From the NCBI RefSeq assembly GCF_951805225.1, contig NZ_OX638201.1, forward strand, positions 2,294,001 to 2,358,000: a stretch of 64,000 nt of DNA, written 5' to 3'. Every line of letters begins with the position of its first letter. Positions within the stretch are counted from its first letter, which is position 1. The notes under the pieces are model-generated. The model ran no database searches. It was given only the letters and a program-made list of their open reading frames with translations, and was not told the origin of the DNA. Source of the stretch: an uncultured Flavobacterium sp. (GTDB lineage Bacteria > Bacteroidota > Bacteroidia > Flavobacteriales > Flavobacteriaceae). A program made the translations under genes and the position numbers. This document shows, piece by piece, positions 1 through 9,211 of this stretch.

Positions 1-558
1 AGTAAAAATGACCGAATAATTTTTATTATTCACTTCTTTAATTTTAGCAAGAATAAGTTTTATACCATTAATTTTTGCCTGTTCACCAACATGATCTAAA
101 TGGGTATTGAAAATCCAGAAAAGCTGCTTGGTTTTTAGATCTTTAAACAAAGCATAGGTGCAAACTCTTTTATATGCCGCATCCCAACCCAAAGAAATTT
201 CACCGGGTGTTTCTGAAAGCCAAAATGTTTTATTTAAAAGCATTTTTAAACGATCTCTATTATAAAAAATAGTAGAGGATTCCCCTTTTCCAACACCTTC
301 TCTTCCTATACCAACAAAACTATATTGAGCAAGGTTACTTGCAATATCATTTACCTGATTTGGTGCCGCTTCCTGAATTCCAAATACATCGGGCTGATAA
401 AACTGAATTTGGGATGTAAAAAAATCTTTGCGGTGGCTCCAGTCATTATCCCCATCAACTGCTAGGTCTACACGAATATTGTAAGTCATTATTTTTAAAT
501 TCTGTCCATTGATTTGCATGGCCAAAAGAATCACTATCAAAAATTTTACTCTTCTCAT
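1..558 (-). CDS. Endonuclease/exonuclease/phosphatase family protein, partial
   Basis: The coding frame runs off the left edge of the window, so only about 186 N-terminal codons are visible. It starts MRRVKFLIVILLAMQINGQ, a signal peptide, followed by the family's opening motif (MTYNIRVD) and then DNDWSHRK, FGIQEA (the metal-binding Glu) and FNTHLDHVG (a catalytic-type His/Asp segment). These are hallmarks of the DNase I-like/EEP fold, which cleaves phosphodiester or phosphomonoester bonds. The signal peptide suggests periplasmic or outer-surface work. It lies just downstream of a SusC/SusD pair on the same strand, although a terminator-like hairpin at 617-646 separates them. Such enzymes often accompany SusCD loci, so the transported nutrient may be phosphate-containing; that last step is inference. 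Confidence 0.85.
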   Translation of the reverse strand, partial: MRRVKFLIVILLAMQINGQNLKIMTYNIRVDLAVDGDNDWSHRKDFFTSQIQFYQPDVFGIQEAAPNQVNDIASNLAQYSFVGIGREGVGKGESSTIFYNRDRLKMLLNKTFWLSETPGEISLGWDAAYKRVCTYALFKDLKTKQLFWIFNTHLDHVGEQAKINGIKLILAKIKEVNNKNYSVIFT

Positions 559-611
559 AACTTTATTTTTATTCTGTATTGAATTGAATTATTATTTTCT
601 ATTATTTGCCA

Positions 612-646
612 ATAAAAACGCTGCTCTAATTATAAAGAGCAGCGTT
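612..646 (-). terminator. Rho-independent terminator after susD-like gene
   Basis: Arms AACGCTGCTCT (617-627) and AGAGCAGCGTT (636-646) form a perfect 11-bp stem. On the minus strand the stem is followed by a T-rich run (complement of 612-618). It would end the SusC/SusD transcript before the phosphatase gene. Confidence 0.75.
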
Positions 647-680
647 AAAAAAAACAAAACTAATCAATATGGTCTTTTTG

Positions 681-2198
681 CTAATTTGCTAAAAGCCACA
701 TTGTTTTATTAATTTCATCATAACCTCCAAATTGACGGTTTAAGGCCTCCATCAACTTTTGACTGTTATAATTCAATTCTGAAGAAGGATATAAATATCT
801 CACTGGCATACTACCAAGGCTTTTAACATTTAAGTTCGTTGTTGGGTCAATATTAAAATCCGGGTATTTATTTCTTCTATATTCAAAATAAGAAGTTTCT
901 GCATCAACTAAAAAATTCAGCAGATACCGCTGGATCCAAACTTGCTTTAATTGAGTATCTGCATCAGCAGCAAATGCTGCCTCACCGGTAAAATAAGTAT
1001 CAATATCATTTTGTGCAATAGGATTTCCATGTGCAAAAGAAGCATCTGTACTCATAACATTTTTTAAGGCAGCTTTAACTCCGTTTTCATAATAAAGCTG
1101 CGCACTTGATGTAGTAATCCAGCCTTTGATACGCGCTTCAGCCAAAATCAATTCCTGCTCAGCATATGTAAGGAGTCTTCTTGGATCACTATTTTGTTTG
1201 GTTTGGTATCTCAGGTTTATTTTAGAATATTTACCCGCTGAATAATTGGCATTCATTAGTCCATAATCTAATGAAGTTTTTACACCTGTATAAGCCATAA
1301 AACTGTTTTGAGCTAATCCTTTTGCAATTTGATCTGCTGAGGGTTCTGCAAAATAAAACAATCGTTTATCATTTAGTCTTTTAAGATTATCCACTACAAT
1401 ATCACTTAAAATAGTTCTTCCGGTAAACATATCATTTGTACTGTATAATGGATGAAGGTTTACTGTATTATACTCTAAGCCAAAATAATCAGAATCATCT
1501 TTAAGAAGTATATTTTCATTAACAATATTGGCAAATTTCTCTTTAATTTTTAAATCAGCATCACTCTCTTTTGCACTGAGAGTCATTAGAACTTTAAGTT
1601 CAAATGCATTGCAGGCTCTCCTCCATCTTTCGGGATTTCCTTTAAAAATGGTCGGATCACCATCAAAGACTATCCCTTGTGAAAAATCAATACGTGCTTG
1701 CTCCAATTCACTAAGAATCCCCATAAAAACCTCTTTTTGAGAGTCGTATTTTGGTTTGTAATTTCCCTGCGTCCCAAGATTTGCTTCACTGTATGGAATA
1801 TCTCCCATCTTCATAGTGAGAAGATAAAAAGTATATGCTCTTATAAAATGACCTACCCCTTTATATGAGTTTTCGGCTGGGTTGCCTTTTGCAGCCAGTA
1901 ACATTTTATCAATATCAGGCAAAATGGTCATTTTGTTAAAACTTGAATTTGCTATGAAGTTATATTGAGTTCCTAATTGTCCCTCATTTGCATAACCAAC
2001 ATATTTTGGCAAAGCATTCTCAGCAATAAATTCTTTTGAATCAGTACCTTGATATTTAGCAATACTCAGAATTATATTTGTAGCTAATAGTGAAGCACTT
2101 ACCCCGGTAGGCGTATTAGGGTTGGTATTGATTTCATCAAAATTACTACAGCTGGAAAACATTAGTATACCTGTAATTGCAACGATTATTTTTTTCAT
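681..2198 (-). CDS. SusD/RagB-like surface nutrient-binding lipoprotein
   Basis: A 505-residue protein with a lipoprotein signal (MKKIIVAITGILMFSSCSN, acylated Cys at about 17). It then shows the SusD-like signature region FDEINTNPNTPTG and the helical TPR-like body with RAYTFYLLTMKMGDIPYSEA and the late motif LTYAEQELILAEARIKGW. SusD proteins sit on the outer membrane as a lid over the partner SusC barrel and capture the substrate. The length and the poor conservation after the first 100 residues point to the SusD_2 branch rather than classical starch-binding SusD. It starts 34 bp after the SusC-like gene, so the two are co-transcribed. The substrate cannot be told from sequence. Confidence 0.9.
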   Translation of the reverse strand: MKKIIVAITGILMFSSCSNFDEINTNPNTPTGVSASLLATNIILSIAKYQGTDSKEFIAENALPKYVGYANEGQLGTQYNFIANSSFNKMTILPDIDKMLLAAKGNPAENSYKGVGHFIRAYTFYLLTMKMGDIPYSEANLGTQGNYKPKYDSQKEVFMGILSELEQARIDFSQGIVFDGDPTIFKGNPERWRRACNAFELKVLMTLSAKESDADLKIKEKFANIVNENILLKDDSDYFGLEYNTVNLHPLYSTNDMFTGRTILSDIVVDNLKRLNDKRLFYFAEPSADQIAKGLAQNSFMAYTGVKTSLDYGLMNANYSAGKYSKINLRYQTKQNSDPRRLLTYAEQELILAEARIKGWITTSSAQLYYENGVKAALKNVMSTDASFAHGNPIAQNDIDTYFTGEAAFAADADTQLKQVWIQRYLLNFLVDAETSYFEYRRNKYPDFNIDPTTNLNVKSLGSMPVRYLYPSSELNYNSQKLMEALNRQFGGYDEINKTMWLLAN

Positions 2199-2231
2199 AT
2201 CAATAATTTTAAATTATGTTTACTTTTCAAT

Positions 2232-5200
2232 TTAGAATTCAAGCTTAATATTACAACCTACAAAACGTTGTGAGGGATCGCTAAAATTATCAACTCCTCC
2301 ATCTGGATCAGAATATTTAAAATCTTTTGCCCAAAGGAATAAATTTTGACCTATTGCTGATACGGTAGCATTTTTTGCTTTTATAAAACGATATACTGAC
2401 TTAGGAACATTATAAGTAAGTGAGACTTCTCTTAATTTCAAAAAAGTAGTGCTGTAAGTATCTCCAGGAGATGGATTACCTCCCCAGGCTGTACCCTTAT
2501 GAATTCTTTTTACATAATTCTCATAAGTAACAGGAACGTCATTTGAAGCATATTGTCTGGTATCACTGGTAATATTTCCATACGCATTATAAGTTACTGC
2601 ACCTGAAATTACTTTTACCCCATCTCCAATATAATTGCTTGTACCTGTGGTAATATCTTTATAACGAATATCATTTACAGAGTCAGGATGGTTTCCAGAC
2701 TGCCACATATACATTTCGGTTGTAGTTTGTGCCAAACCTCCTACTCGACCATCAACAGAAATATTCAAAGTAAGATTTTTATAACGAAGTGAAGATGTCA
2801 GCCCCCAAATCCAATCAGGATCACCATATCCATAAACGGATTCATAAGCAGAATAGACCGGTAATCCATTCTCATAAATAACAGCTCCATCGGCACTTTT
2901 CTGGAAATCATTTAAAACAAATGCATCAACTCTGTTTCCTACTTTCACCCAAGGCCTGTCGGCCGAAAATTCTTTGTCCAGCTTGGTGTAATAGCGAGCA
3001 TATTTAGACCAGTTTGCCATTACATCCCATTGCCAGTCAGCTGTTTTTATTGGGGTAAAGTTTAGTGTAAGCTCAACTCCTCTACGGGTAATTTCCTGAT
3101 CTATATTAATATAATTTGAGCTAAAACCTGAAGCACTGCTAACATTTGTTGCCGTTAAAAAGTCGTACATTCTCTTTGAATAATAGGTAAAATCAAATGA
3201 CAAACGTTTTTTGAACAAACTTGCAGTTGTTCCCATTTCCCAAGTACTTGCTGATTCGGGTCTAACCTGGTTTCCACGTATAACATCAGGATAAGAAGCC
3301 GAGTTTAAACCTCCCCATGCATTGGTTGTAATATTGTAAACCGAATTAACATCATAAACTCCTGCCGGGGTTTTAGATGATGTCCAGGAATCTCGAAGTT
3401 TCCATAAGGATAACCAATCAAATTTTGGCAAAACTTCTGAGACTAAAAAACTGCCTGAAACAGATGGATAAAGATAAGAACGTGTAGATTCAGGAAGTGT
3501 CGAACTCCAGTCCTTTCGTAAAGTACCTTCAAGAAAAGCCATTGCTTTCCATGATACGGCCAGTCTTCCATAAAAACTGTTTACCTGTCTTTTGTAAAGA
3601 GAAGAGTTTACAACAGCATTAGTAACAGAAGATTTTAAAGAATAGAAACCCGGAACAGAAAGTCCTCCCTGGGTTCTGGCCTCAATACCTTCATCCTGTG
3701 TATAATAAATAGTTCCTCCAAAAAGACCCTCAATATCAAAATCATTAATTTTTTTATTTCCAGTTAAGATAAAATCAGTATTAGAGCTATAACCACTTCC
3801 TAAACCTTCATTATAAGATCCTTTTAAAGATTCTCCCCAAATCTCAGTCCCGTTAAGAATAACTGTAGAGGTACCCGCACCAACCAGAGATCCTTTTGAA
3901 ATCCTAACAGTCTGCTTATTATTATAGGTATCAAAACCAGTTCTGACAGTAGCATTAAGCCAGGGAGCTATTTGATAACTTGCCGAAACAAAACCGTTAA
4001 AAACATTTCGATCTAAACTGTGTAATCTTTCAAATCTGTCAAAGTAAGGATTATTATTTGTACCGGTATAACTGTTATTTTGCGACTCATTTTTTACAAG
4101 CCAATAATCTTTATATTTTCGTATGTCGTAATCCGGAGATGACCAAACCAGAATATTATACATTGGATCATAGCCCTTATAACCATTAAATCCAATATTT
4201 GGTGAACTTTGCTTATTTATCGATATTGACGAGGATAATTTGAATTTATCTAAACTAATGTCTCCTGCTAATGAATAGGTATATTTATCATATTGAGAAT
4301 TTGGATATTGTCCTTTGTTGTTAACCCAGGTTGCAGATGATCTAAGATTCCCGAATTCTCCTTGCTGTGTTACACTTAAGTTGTTATTTAAAATATAACC
4401 CTGATGCAGAAAGTTTTTAAAATTATCCTTTCCTATTGGTAAATAAGGCATCGATTTATAGGATTTACTAACCGGATCCCACTGAACAACTTCTTGCCCC
4501 TGCATTGGTACTCCCCAAGAGCCTGTTCCTTTATACATATTGGTGGTAGCGTCTATCTGTCTTCCAAAAGTTGTTTGGGTTTCAGGAATTGCCAGATAAC
4601 CCGCTGTAAACATTGTACTGCTATTTAGTGATACGGTAAGGCCTTTTTTAGAGCTTCCTTTTTTGGTTGTTACAACTATAGCACCGCTGGCACCACGATA
4701 GCCATACAAAGCTGATGCAGTTGCTCCTTTGAGTACACTCAAAGATTCGATATCATCAGCAGGAATGTCCCTGAGAGTCATGTTTCCATAAGGCACTCCA
4801 TCAATAACCAATAAGGCACTTTCACCTCGAATTTCAACAGTAGGGGCTTCTGCAAATTCAGTACTGTTTTTCACAAGTAAACCTGATACCTTACCAGTTA
4901 ATGAGGTTGCAACATCTACTCCTTTTACCGTTTGCATGGAAGATCCCTCGACTTTTTGTACAGCATATCCAAGAGCCTTTTCTTCTCGTTTAATTCCTAA
5001 GGCAGTAATTACTAACTCGTTTAGTGCTTCAGCTTCCTCTTCAAGGGTAATATTGATTATCCTTTCTTTTTCAACTTTTTGTTTAACGGTCTTAAATCCC
5101 ATATAAACAAAAACTAGTATTTCTCCTTCCTGAGCCTCAATGCTGTATTTTCCGTCTAAATCTGTTTGCGCGCCTATTGATGTTCCTTCAATGAGAATTG

Positions 5201-5642
5201 TAGCTCCCGGAATAGGGTTACCTAAATTATCGGTAACTGTCCCTGAGATTTTTATTTGCTTTGCGACATTTACTGCCTTTTTACCTTTAACAGGACTATT
5301 TATTTTAAAAGTAATCAAACCATCATTTATTTGATAAGCAACGTTAAATTTAACAGCAGCTTCCTTAAGTAATAATGCTATTGTTTGTGTTCCAGAGCTA
5401 ACAGGAACCTGAGTTTTAAGTTTTGCAACCTCATCGGAATAAAGAAGCGAAAAATCAGTTTGACTTTCAATAGCTTTAAATAATGCTTTGAGTTCATAAA
5501 CATTTTTTGAAATTGATACTGGAGTAGATTCTGTGCTTTGCGAGGTGAATGCTGAGGCAAAAGTCACTTGTGTCCATAGTGTAACCAAAAAAAAGAAAAG
5601 TATGTTCTTTTTATTATTGTTTTTATTTCTTACAAGATACAT
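2232..5642 (-). CDS. SusC/RagA-family TonB-dependent outer-membrane transporter with STN domain
   Basis: 1136 residues. A signal peptide (about 1-30) is followed by an STN (secretin/TonB N-terminal) domain at about 45-115, which is the usual partner of an anti-sigma factor. Then come a carboxypeptidase-regulatory-like domain (ISGTVTDNLGNPIPGATI, about 130-215), a plug domain (VDVATSLTGKVSGLLV and VLKGATASALYGYRGASGAI), and a long 22-strand-type barrel ending in KLEF with a terminal Phe. The STN domain plus the adjacent FecR and ECF sigma genes indicates trans-envelope signalling, in which substrate binding outside activates sigma inside. It is first in the SusC-SusD unit. The start fits a standard signal peptide. 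The substrate is unknown. Confidence 0.92.
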   Translation of the reverse strand: MYLVRNKNNNKKNILFFFLVTLWTQVTFASAFTSQSTESTPVSISKNVYELKALFKAIESQTDFSLLYSDEVAKLKTQVPVSSGTQTIALLLKEAAVKFNVAYQINDGLITFKINSPVKGKKAVNVAKQIKISGTVTDNLGNPIPGATILIEGTSIGAQTDLDGKYSIEAQEGEILVFVYMGFKTVKQKVEKERIINITLEEEAEALNELVITALGIKREEKALGYAVQKVEGSSMQTVKGVDVATSLTGKVSGLLVKNSTEFAEAPTVEIRGESALLVIDGVPYGNMTLRDIPADDIESLSVLKGATASALYGYRGASGAIVVTTKKGSSKKGLTVSLNSSTMFTAGYLAIPETQTTFGRQIDATTNMYKGTGSWGVPMQGQEVVQWDPVSKSYKSMPYLPIGKDNFKNFLHQGYILNNNLSVTQQGEFGNLRSSATWVNNKGQYPNSQYDKYTYSLAGDISLDKFKLSSSISINKQSSPNIGFNGYKGYDPMYNILVWSSPDYDIRKYKDYWLVKNESQNNSYTGTNNNPYFDRFERLHSLDRNVFNGFVSASYQIAPWLNATVRTGFDTYNNKQTVRISKGSLVGAGTSTVILNGTEIWGESLKGSYNEGLGSGYSSNTDFILTGNKKINDFDIEGLFGGTIYYTQDEGIEARTQGGLSVPGFYSLKSSVTNAVVNSSLYKRQVNSFYGRLAVSWKAMAFLEGTLRKDWSSTLPESTRSYLYPSVSGSFLVSEVLPKFDWLSLWKLRDSWTSSKTPAGVYDVNSVYNITTNAWGGLNSASYPDVIRGNQVRPESASTWEMGTTASLFKKRLSFDFTYYSKRMYDFLTATNVSSASGFSSNYINIDQEITRRGVELTLNFTPIKTADWQWDVMANWSKYARYYTKLDKEFSADRPWVKVGNRVDAFVLNDFQKSADGAVIYENGLPVYSAYESVYGYGDPDWIWGLTSSLRYKNLTLNISVDGRVGGLAQTTTEMYMWQSGNHPDSVNDIRYKDITTGTSNYIGDGVKVISGAVTYNAYGNITSDTRQYASNDVPVTYENYVKRIHKGTAWGGNPSPGDTYSTTFLKLREVSLTYNVPKSVYRFIKAKNATVSAIGQNLFLWAKDFKYSDPDGGVDNFSDPSQRFVGCNIKLEF

Positions 5643-5687
5643 AATTTGAATATATTTGTTTTATGTTAATTATTTGCAATTAATGTG

Positions 5688-5725
5688 ACCCGATGATTGG
5701 TGGCCGCCATGTTCGGGTTTTTTTT
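5688..5725 (+). other. Stem-loop in the SusC leader, terminator-like on the plus strand
   Basis: ACCCGA (5688-5693) pairs with TCGGGT (5713-5718), and inside it TGG/CCA arms extend the structure. The plus strand continues in eight T residues, but no plus-strand gene precedes it. On the minus strand it falls in the untranslated leader between fecR and susC. There it could be a leader hairpin affecting SusC expression; that role is inference. Confidence 0.4.
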
Positions 5726-5762
5726 ATGTTTTTTTGAGTAGTTTTTCAGTTTTGCATAGGCG

Positions 5763-6701
5763 CTAGTTTTTACAGGGTTTTAGTTTAATTTTTATAGTGT
5801 TATTCTGAGTTGTGCTATATTCCATATCATTGATAAAACGAATACTGCTTAAGATTTTTTCGATGTCATTGCCTGAGAAATTTCCACTAATAGTATTGCA
5901 TTGATACAGTTTTGAATCCAATTTCAGTACTACATTGTATTTCCTTTGAAGTGTTAGCAATACCTGATCTATCGGGGCGTGATCAAAAAAGATTCTTCCT
6001 TGTTTCCATGCCAGGTAATTTGATGATTCTATAGTATTGGATCTTATAAGAGACCCCGAAATATCATCATAAGTCACCCTCTGATTTTTAGTAATAATTT
6101 CAGATTTAGAGCAGTGCTGATCTGTAACTTTTACCTTTCCCGAAACAACCGTTACCGAAGCAACACCTTTTTCATAATTGGTCACAATAAATCTGGTCCC
6201 AAGAACCTGTGTTTTTAAATGGCCTGAAGAAATGATAAAGGGATGTTTTTCTTTGTGTACAACTTCAAAATAAGCTTCTCCTTTTAAAGTAATTTCCCTG
6301 GAATCTTCTCCAAAGTGCTCCGGATAAACTATACTGCTTCCCGAATTTAAATAAACCATGGAGGAATCAGGTAATCTCACATTTTTTTGCTCGCCAAATT
6401 GGGCAGCAACAGTAATAAAATGATTCTTTTTAAAAATAGAATTAAAAGTAAACAGCAAGCATCCTAAAAGTATAACCGCCGCAACAGATGCCGAAATTCC
6501 ATAATAATAGGCTTTCTTTTTTCTTTCTAAACGCTCTTCTATTTTAAGCAAAATACGATCTCCCAAAACATTATCAATATCATCCTTGGTAATACCGTTA
6601 TCCTGAATTTTGTTAAAATAAGTGTTTACTATTTTTTTTTCCTTTTCAAAAGATTTCTCTTCACTGTATCTTTTAAAAAGATGCTTGTACTGTTTTTGCA
6701 T
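5763..6701 (-). CDS. FecR-family anti-sigma factor
   Basis: About 312 residues from the second possible start (MQKQYKHLFKRY); an upstream in-frame Met at 6737 would add 12 residues that look like leader sequence. An N-terminal cytoplasmic helical region of about 70 residues precedes one membrane segment (ISASVAAVILLGCLLFTF). The periplasmic FecR domain follows (VRLPDSSMVYLNSGSSIVYP, ITLKGEAYFEV, TQVLGTRFIV), then a C-terminal DUF4974-like domain (YNVVLKLDSKLYQCNTISGN). FecR proteins hold the cognate ECF sigma at the membrane and release it when the STN domain of the transporter signals. It lies between the sigma gene and susC, the classic order. Confidence 0.9.
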   Translation of the reverse strand: MQKQYKHLFKRYSEEKSFEKEKKIVNTYFNKIQDNGITKDDIDNVLGDRILLKIEERLERKKKAYYYGISASVAAVILLGCLLFTFNSIFKKNHFITVAAQFGEQKNVRLPDSSMVYLNSGSSIVYPEHFGEDSREITLKGEAYFEVVHKEKHPFIISSGHLKTQVLGTRFIVTNYEKGVASVTVVSGKVKVTDQHCSKSEIITKNQRVTYDDISGSLIRSNTIESSNYLAWKQGRIFFDHAPIDQVLLTLQRKYNVVLKLDSKLYQCNTISGNFSGNDIEKILSSIRFINDMEYSTTQNNTIKIKLKPCKN

Positions 6702-6819
6702 ATGACTATCAAATAAGGTCTTTATTATATAGTACACGAAAAGCAGGCAGCACCTATAAAATTTTTAAAGCATTACAATTTGTTAACATTCTTAACAAAA
6801 AGCTTGAAAAGAACTCTAA

Positions 6820-7377
6820 CTAAGAACAAAAAATAAGGATGGCTAATAATTTAATGTAGTAATCATTTTCTGTCTTTAACATTTTTAAAGCCTTATTGAT
6901 TTGATTTTCGACCGTACTTACCGATATGTTTTTAAGTTCAGCAATATCTTTAATACTCATATTTTCATAAAACCTAAGAGTAAAGATGTCAAGGCACTTT
7001 GGGGGTAAAATTTCATCTGCCTTTTCTCTGACTAGCTCAGCTAACTGCTCTTTTGGAAATTCAGCAAATTCCTGTTCCTCTATCAATTGTATAGATTCTT
7101 CTAACACTTGTAATTCAAAAGCTGTTAGTTTCTTATATATAAACCTTTTAGCGCATTGGTTTCGAACTGCCTGAAATAAATATGCAGTGTAACTTTGAAT
7201 TTCAGTATCATTCATTCTGATCCAAAAATCAATAAATATTTCCTGAATAATATCTTCTGCTGATTCTTTATCACGCAAAATATTAAAAGCAAAAGCATAT
7301 AAAGCTTTCCAGTTCTGCTGGTAAACTTTATTGAAAACAGGTTTTTTGTCTAAAAAAGTATTGTATTCTGCGTTCAC
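6820..7377 (-). CDS. ECF RNA polymerase sigma factor (FecI-like)
   Basis: 185 residues with region 2 (AYAFNILRDKESAEDIIQEI, the DxxQE-type polymerase-binding helix) and region 4 (RFYENMSIKDIAELKNISVS followed by TVENQINKALKML, a helix-turn-helix that reads the -35 element). The length is typical of ECF sigmas in Bacteroidota. It should direct transcription of the downstream susC/susD genes once released from the neighbouring FecR. A housekeeping -7 box (TAGTTTTG, 7399-7406 on the minus strand) lies just upstream, with no clear -33 partner. Whether this sigma also serves the CGTA-type promoters further right in the window is open. Confidence 0.9.
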   Translation of the reverse strand: MNAEYNTFLDKKPVFNKVYQQNWKALYAFAFNILRDKESAEDIIQEIFIDFWIRMNDTEIQSYTAYLFQAVRNQCAKRFIYKKLTAFELQVLEESIQLIEEQEFAEFPKEQLAELVREKADEILPPKCLDIFTLRFYENMSIKDIAELKNISVSTVENQINKALKMLKTENDYYIKLLAILIFCS

Positions 7378-8342
7378 TATATTAGTTTTAGTTTAATGCA
7401 AAACTATATGGCCCTTACCTAACTTTACTATTTATCAATATGATATTTTTATTAAATTTTTAATAAATCAGAAAACAGGCTTGATAACTTAAAAATGATC
7501 TTGATAAAGAGGTCAAATGTTATAATAATAAGTTCTATAGAATCTGTAAGCATAAAATATAAGCCTTTAAGTAATTTTAAAATTAAACTATTAATTTACA
7601 GAATGATGTAAACATAGTTATCCATGATCTAACCTCCTGAATCTTTCTAGGCATATGGATTTTAATCTTTGAGAATGACTTTTTTGTTATATACTTTTAT
7701 GACTGCACTTTATTGTATTAAAGATGCTGGACACTCAGATTTGGATCACAAAATTGAATTAATTCCATTCGATAAGTTAGAGTCATTTTAAAAAAAATAT
7801 TTATATTAAGAAATCTTAAGTTTTTAAAAAGTATAAATGAAGTACTGTTAAAGGAACTACAATTAAAACTAAGTGAAAAGACAATTAAATAATTTAAGCT
7901 CATGAATTTTTACATCAATCCCCAACGGAACATCCAAACCAAATTCATAAAGCCAATGGAAGAAAGACACTAAATATAGTAAGCTAATCACTTCAAACCT
8001 CCATAAATTTTGTTGAAATTTATCCCGTTCCTGTCACCACACTGCCAAAAGGCGCCAATTGAAGACAATTGACGCCTTTTTTATTATACTTTATAAATTT
8101 ATTAGTCTAAAGAGCAGCACTATGCTATATTTTATTGCATCAGTATTAAAAGTTGCGTATTTAGTAGTTCTGAAAGGTACGTTCCAATGTTTAGATTCTT
8201 CATTTATTCTTTGCCGAAAGTACTAATAGCTTTAAGAGAATTGCAGCGTATGATATTAAAAAAAGTGATAATTTACAAAAAATACAACAATTGGCTTCGA
8301 ATATGCAGTTTTCAAAAGATAAAATAGGACCTTTAGGCGGCC

Positions 8343-8424
8343 CTTAGCCCTGATAACAGTGAAAATCTTTTTGTGCCAGTGTTCTGCGCAAAAGATTGGA
8401 ACCTAAAGCGGGAAGAAATCCAAA
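8343..8424 (+). ncRNA. Degenerate Flavo-1-like structured RNA element
   Basis: It contains TAGCCCTGATAACAGTG, a hairpin-forming middle (TTTTTGTGCC...GCGCAAAAG), then AAGATTGGAACCTAAAGCG and GGAAG. This is the same framework as the better copies at 28042 and 30893. I recognise it as resembling the Flavo-1 RNA motif of flavobacteria. Several conserved positions have changed, so it is probably a fossil. Confidence 0.4.
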
Positions 8425-8452
8425 TAATAATAATAATAATAATAATAATAAA
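8423..8452. repeat. Trinucleotide microsatellite (AAT)n, about 10 units
   Basis: An uninterrupted 30-bp AAT tract inside the decayed IS6 copy, directly after the Flavo-1-like element. No gene is positioned to be controlled by it. Confidence 0.9.
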
Positions 8453-8585
8453 CCTAAAAAATAATATTATATACAATTGACGATGCTCACCACTCCAAAA
8501 TAAATTCCGCCAACAACTCTTAACGCCTGATTAACTCAATACTCGATTACTCAAGCCCTGCAGAACGCTCCCGGCTTTTGTACAA

Positions 8586-8825
8586 TCAAAAAGAGAAAAA
8601 CTTTATTTTTTCGACAGCAAAACAAAGATCCCTAAATGTCCGAAAATAGCTATTGCGTGCATTTAAATCGGCATAAGCGCAATGTTGGATCCTAGCATAA
8701 ACCACAATCACAGCCCTTATCTTTATTATTTCTTCAATATCCCGATAACTTAAAGTAAACCTAACTTTAAAATATACTGCCAGCCGAATAATTGACTGAG
8801 GATAACAATGAACTTCGGTATTCAT
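8586..8825 (-). pseudogene. IS6-family transposase, N-terminal fragment
   Basis: The first 45 or so residues (HCYPQSIIRLAVYFKVRFTL, SYRDIEEIIKIRAV) match the IS6-family N-terminal zinc-ribbon/HTH segment, with the SYRD-EE motif. After that the similarity is lost (AYADLNARNSYF). The catalytic DDE region is absent. It belongs to copy A. Compared with the parallel fragments at 22225 and 28192, this one has kept its frame longest. Confidence 0.7.
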
Positions 8826-8911
8826 TTTTCGCTAGGTTTAAAATTATAAAGATAAAGTTATCCTAATGCGACAGAACCATTTTTTTTCGATTTAAGACAT
8901 TGTAAAATAAA

Positions 8912-8940
8912 AAAACAGCCCGAACGGCCGTTTTAATTTT
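8912..8940. terminator. Bidirectional terminator-like hairpin, probably for hemA
   Basis: AAAACAGCC (8912-8920) pairs with GGCCGTTTT (8926-8934), with one mismatch and a CGAAC loop. T-rich runs follow on both strands. The only intact gene pointing at it is hemA, about 280 bp upstream on the minus strand. Confidence 0.5.
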
Positions 8941-9049
8941 TATGCGATATTACTATAAATCTATGATTTTCTTTAAATGTTAGATAGAATAATTAACCAT
9001 CAATACATCTGGTATATTATCATAATACATTTTCTTTAGATTAAAATTT

Positions 9050-9203
9050 TTAGATACTTAAACTTCTTCCACTATCAATAATTTTCCCAGAACAAGCTGT
9101 GTGATCATTTAGAAAAATTTGGGCATCATTTTCAGTGCCGCTAAATCAACATTATCTTTAGAAAGTTATACTTTTAAAATTCCAGAATTAAGGCCTATTA
9201 TTT
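9050..9203 (-). pseudogene. Coding remnant of unknown family
   Basis: Read on the minus strand, codon-like text continues across frame breaks: KIIGLNSGILKV, then DNVDLAALKMMPKFF, then AQIFLNDHTACSGKI ending in IDSGRSLSI and a stop. It looks like a decayed C-terminus immediately after hemA. I do not recognise the family; a short-chain dehydrogenase tail was considered but is not supported. The rest of the 8879-9211 gap holds only the hairpin at 8912. Confidence 0.3.
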
Positions 9204-9211
9204 TAGAATTT

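Larger units (their letters stand above)
7531..8878 (-). mobile_element. Decayed IS6-family element, copy A
   Basis: The right end, read on the minus strand, begins GGTTCTGTCGCATTAGG (8862-8878), an IS6-type terminal repeat. The left end (GTTCTATAGAATCTG at 7532) matches the left end of the copy at 27315. Between them lie a transposase N-terminus (8586-8825), a Flavo-1-like element, a terminator-like hairpin (about 8043-8082) and a region matching the transposase C-terminus (about 7590-7660). All frames are broken, so the element is dead. It shares order and roughly 70-80 percent visible identity in blocks with copy B. Confidence 0.6.

Noticed and set aside
7718..7903. 61-codon minus-strand frame inside IS6 copy A
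   Set aside because: Low-complexity, AT-driven, in a region that aligns with mobile-element debris.
8423..8452. AAT tract as a phase-variation switch
   Set aside because: No intact gene or promoter is adjacent; it lies in a dead element.
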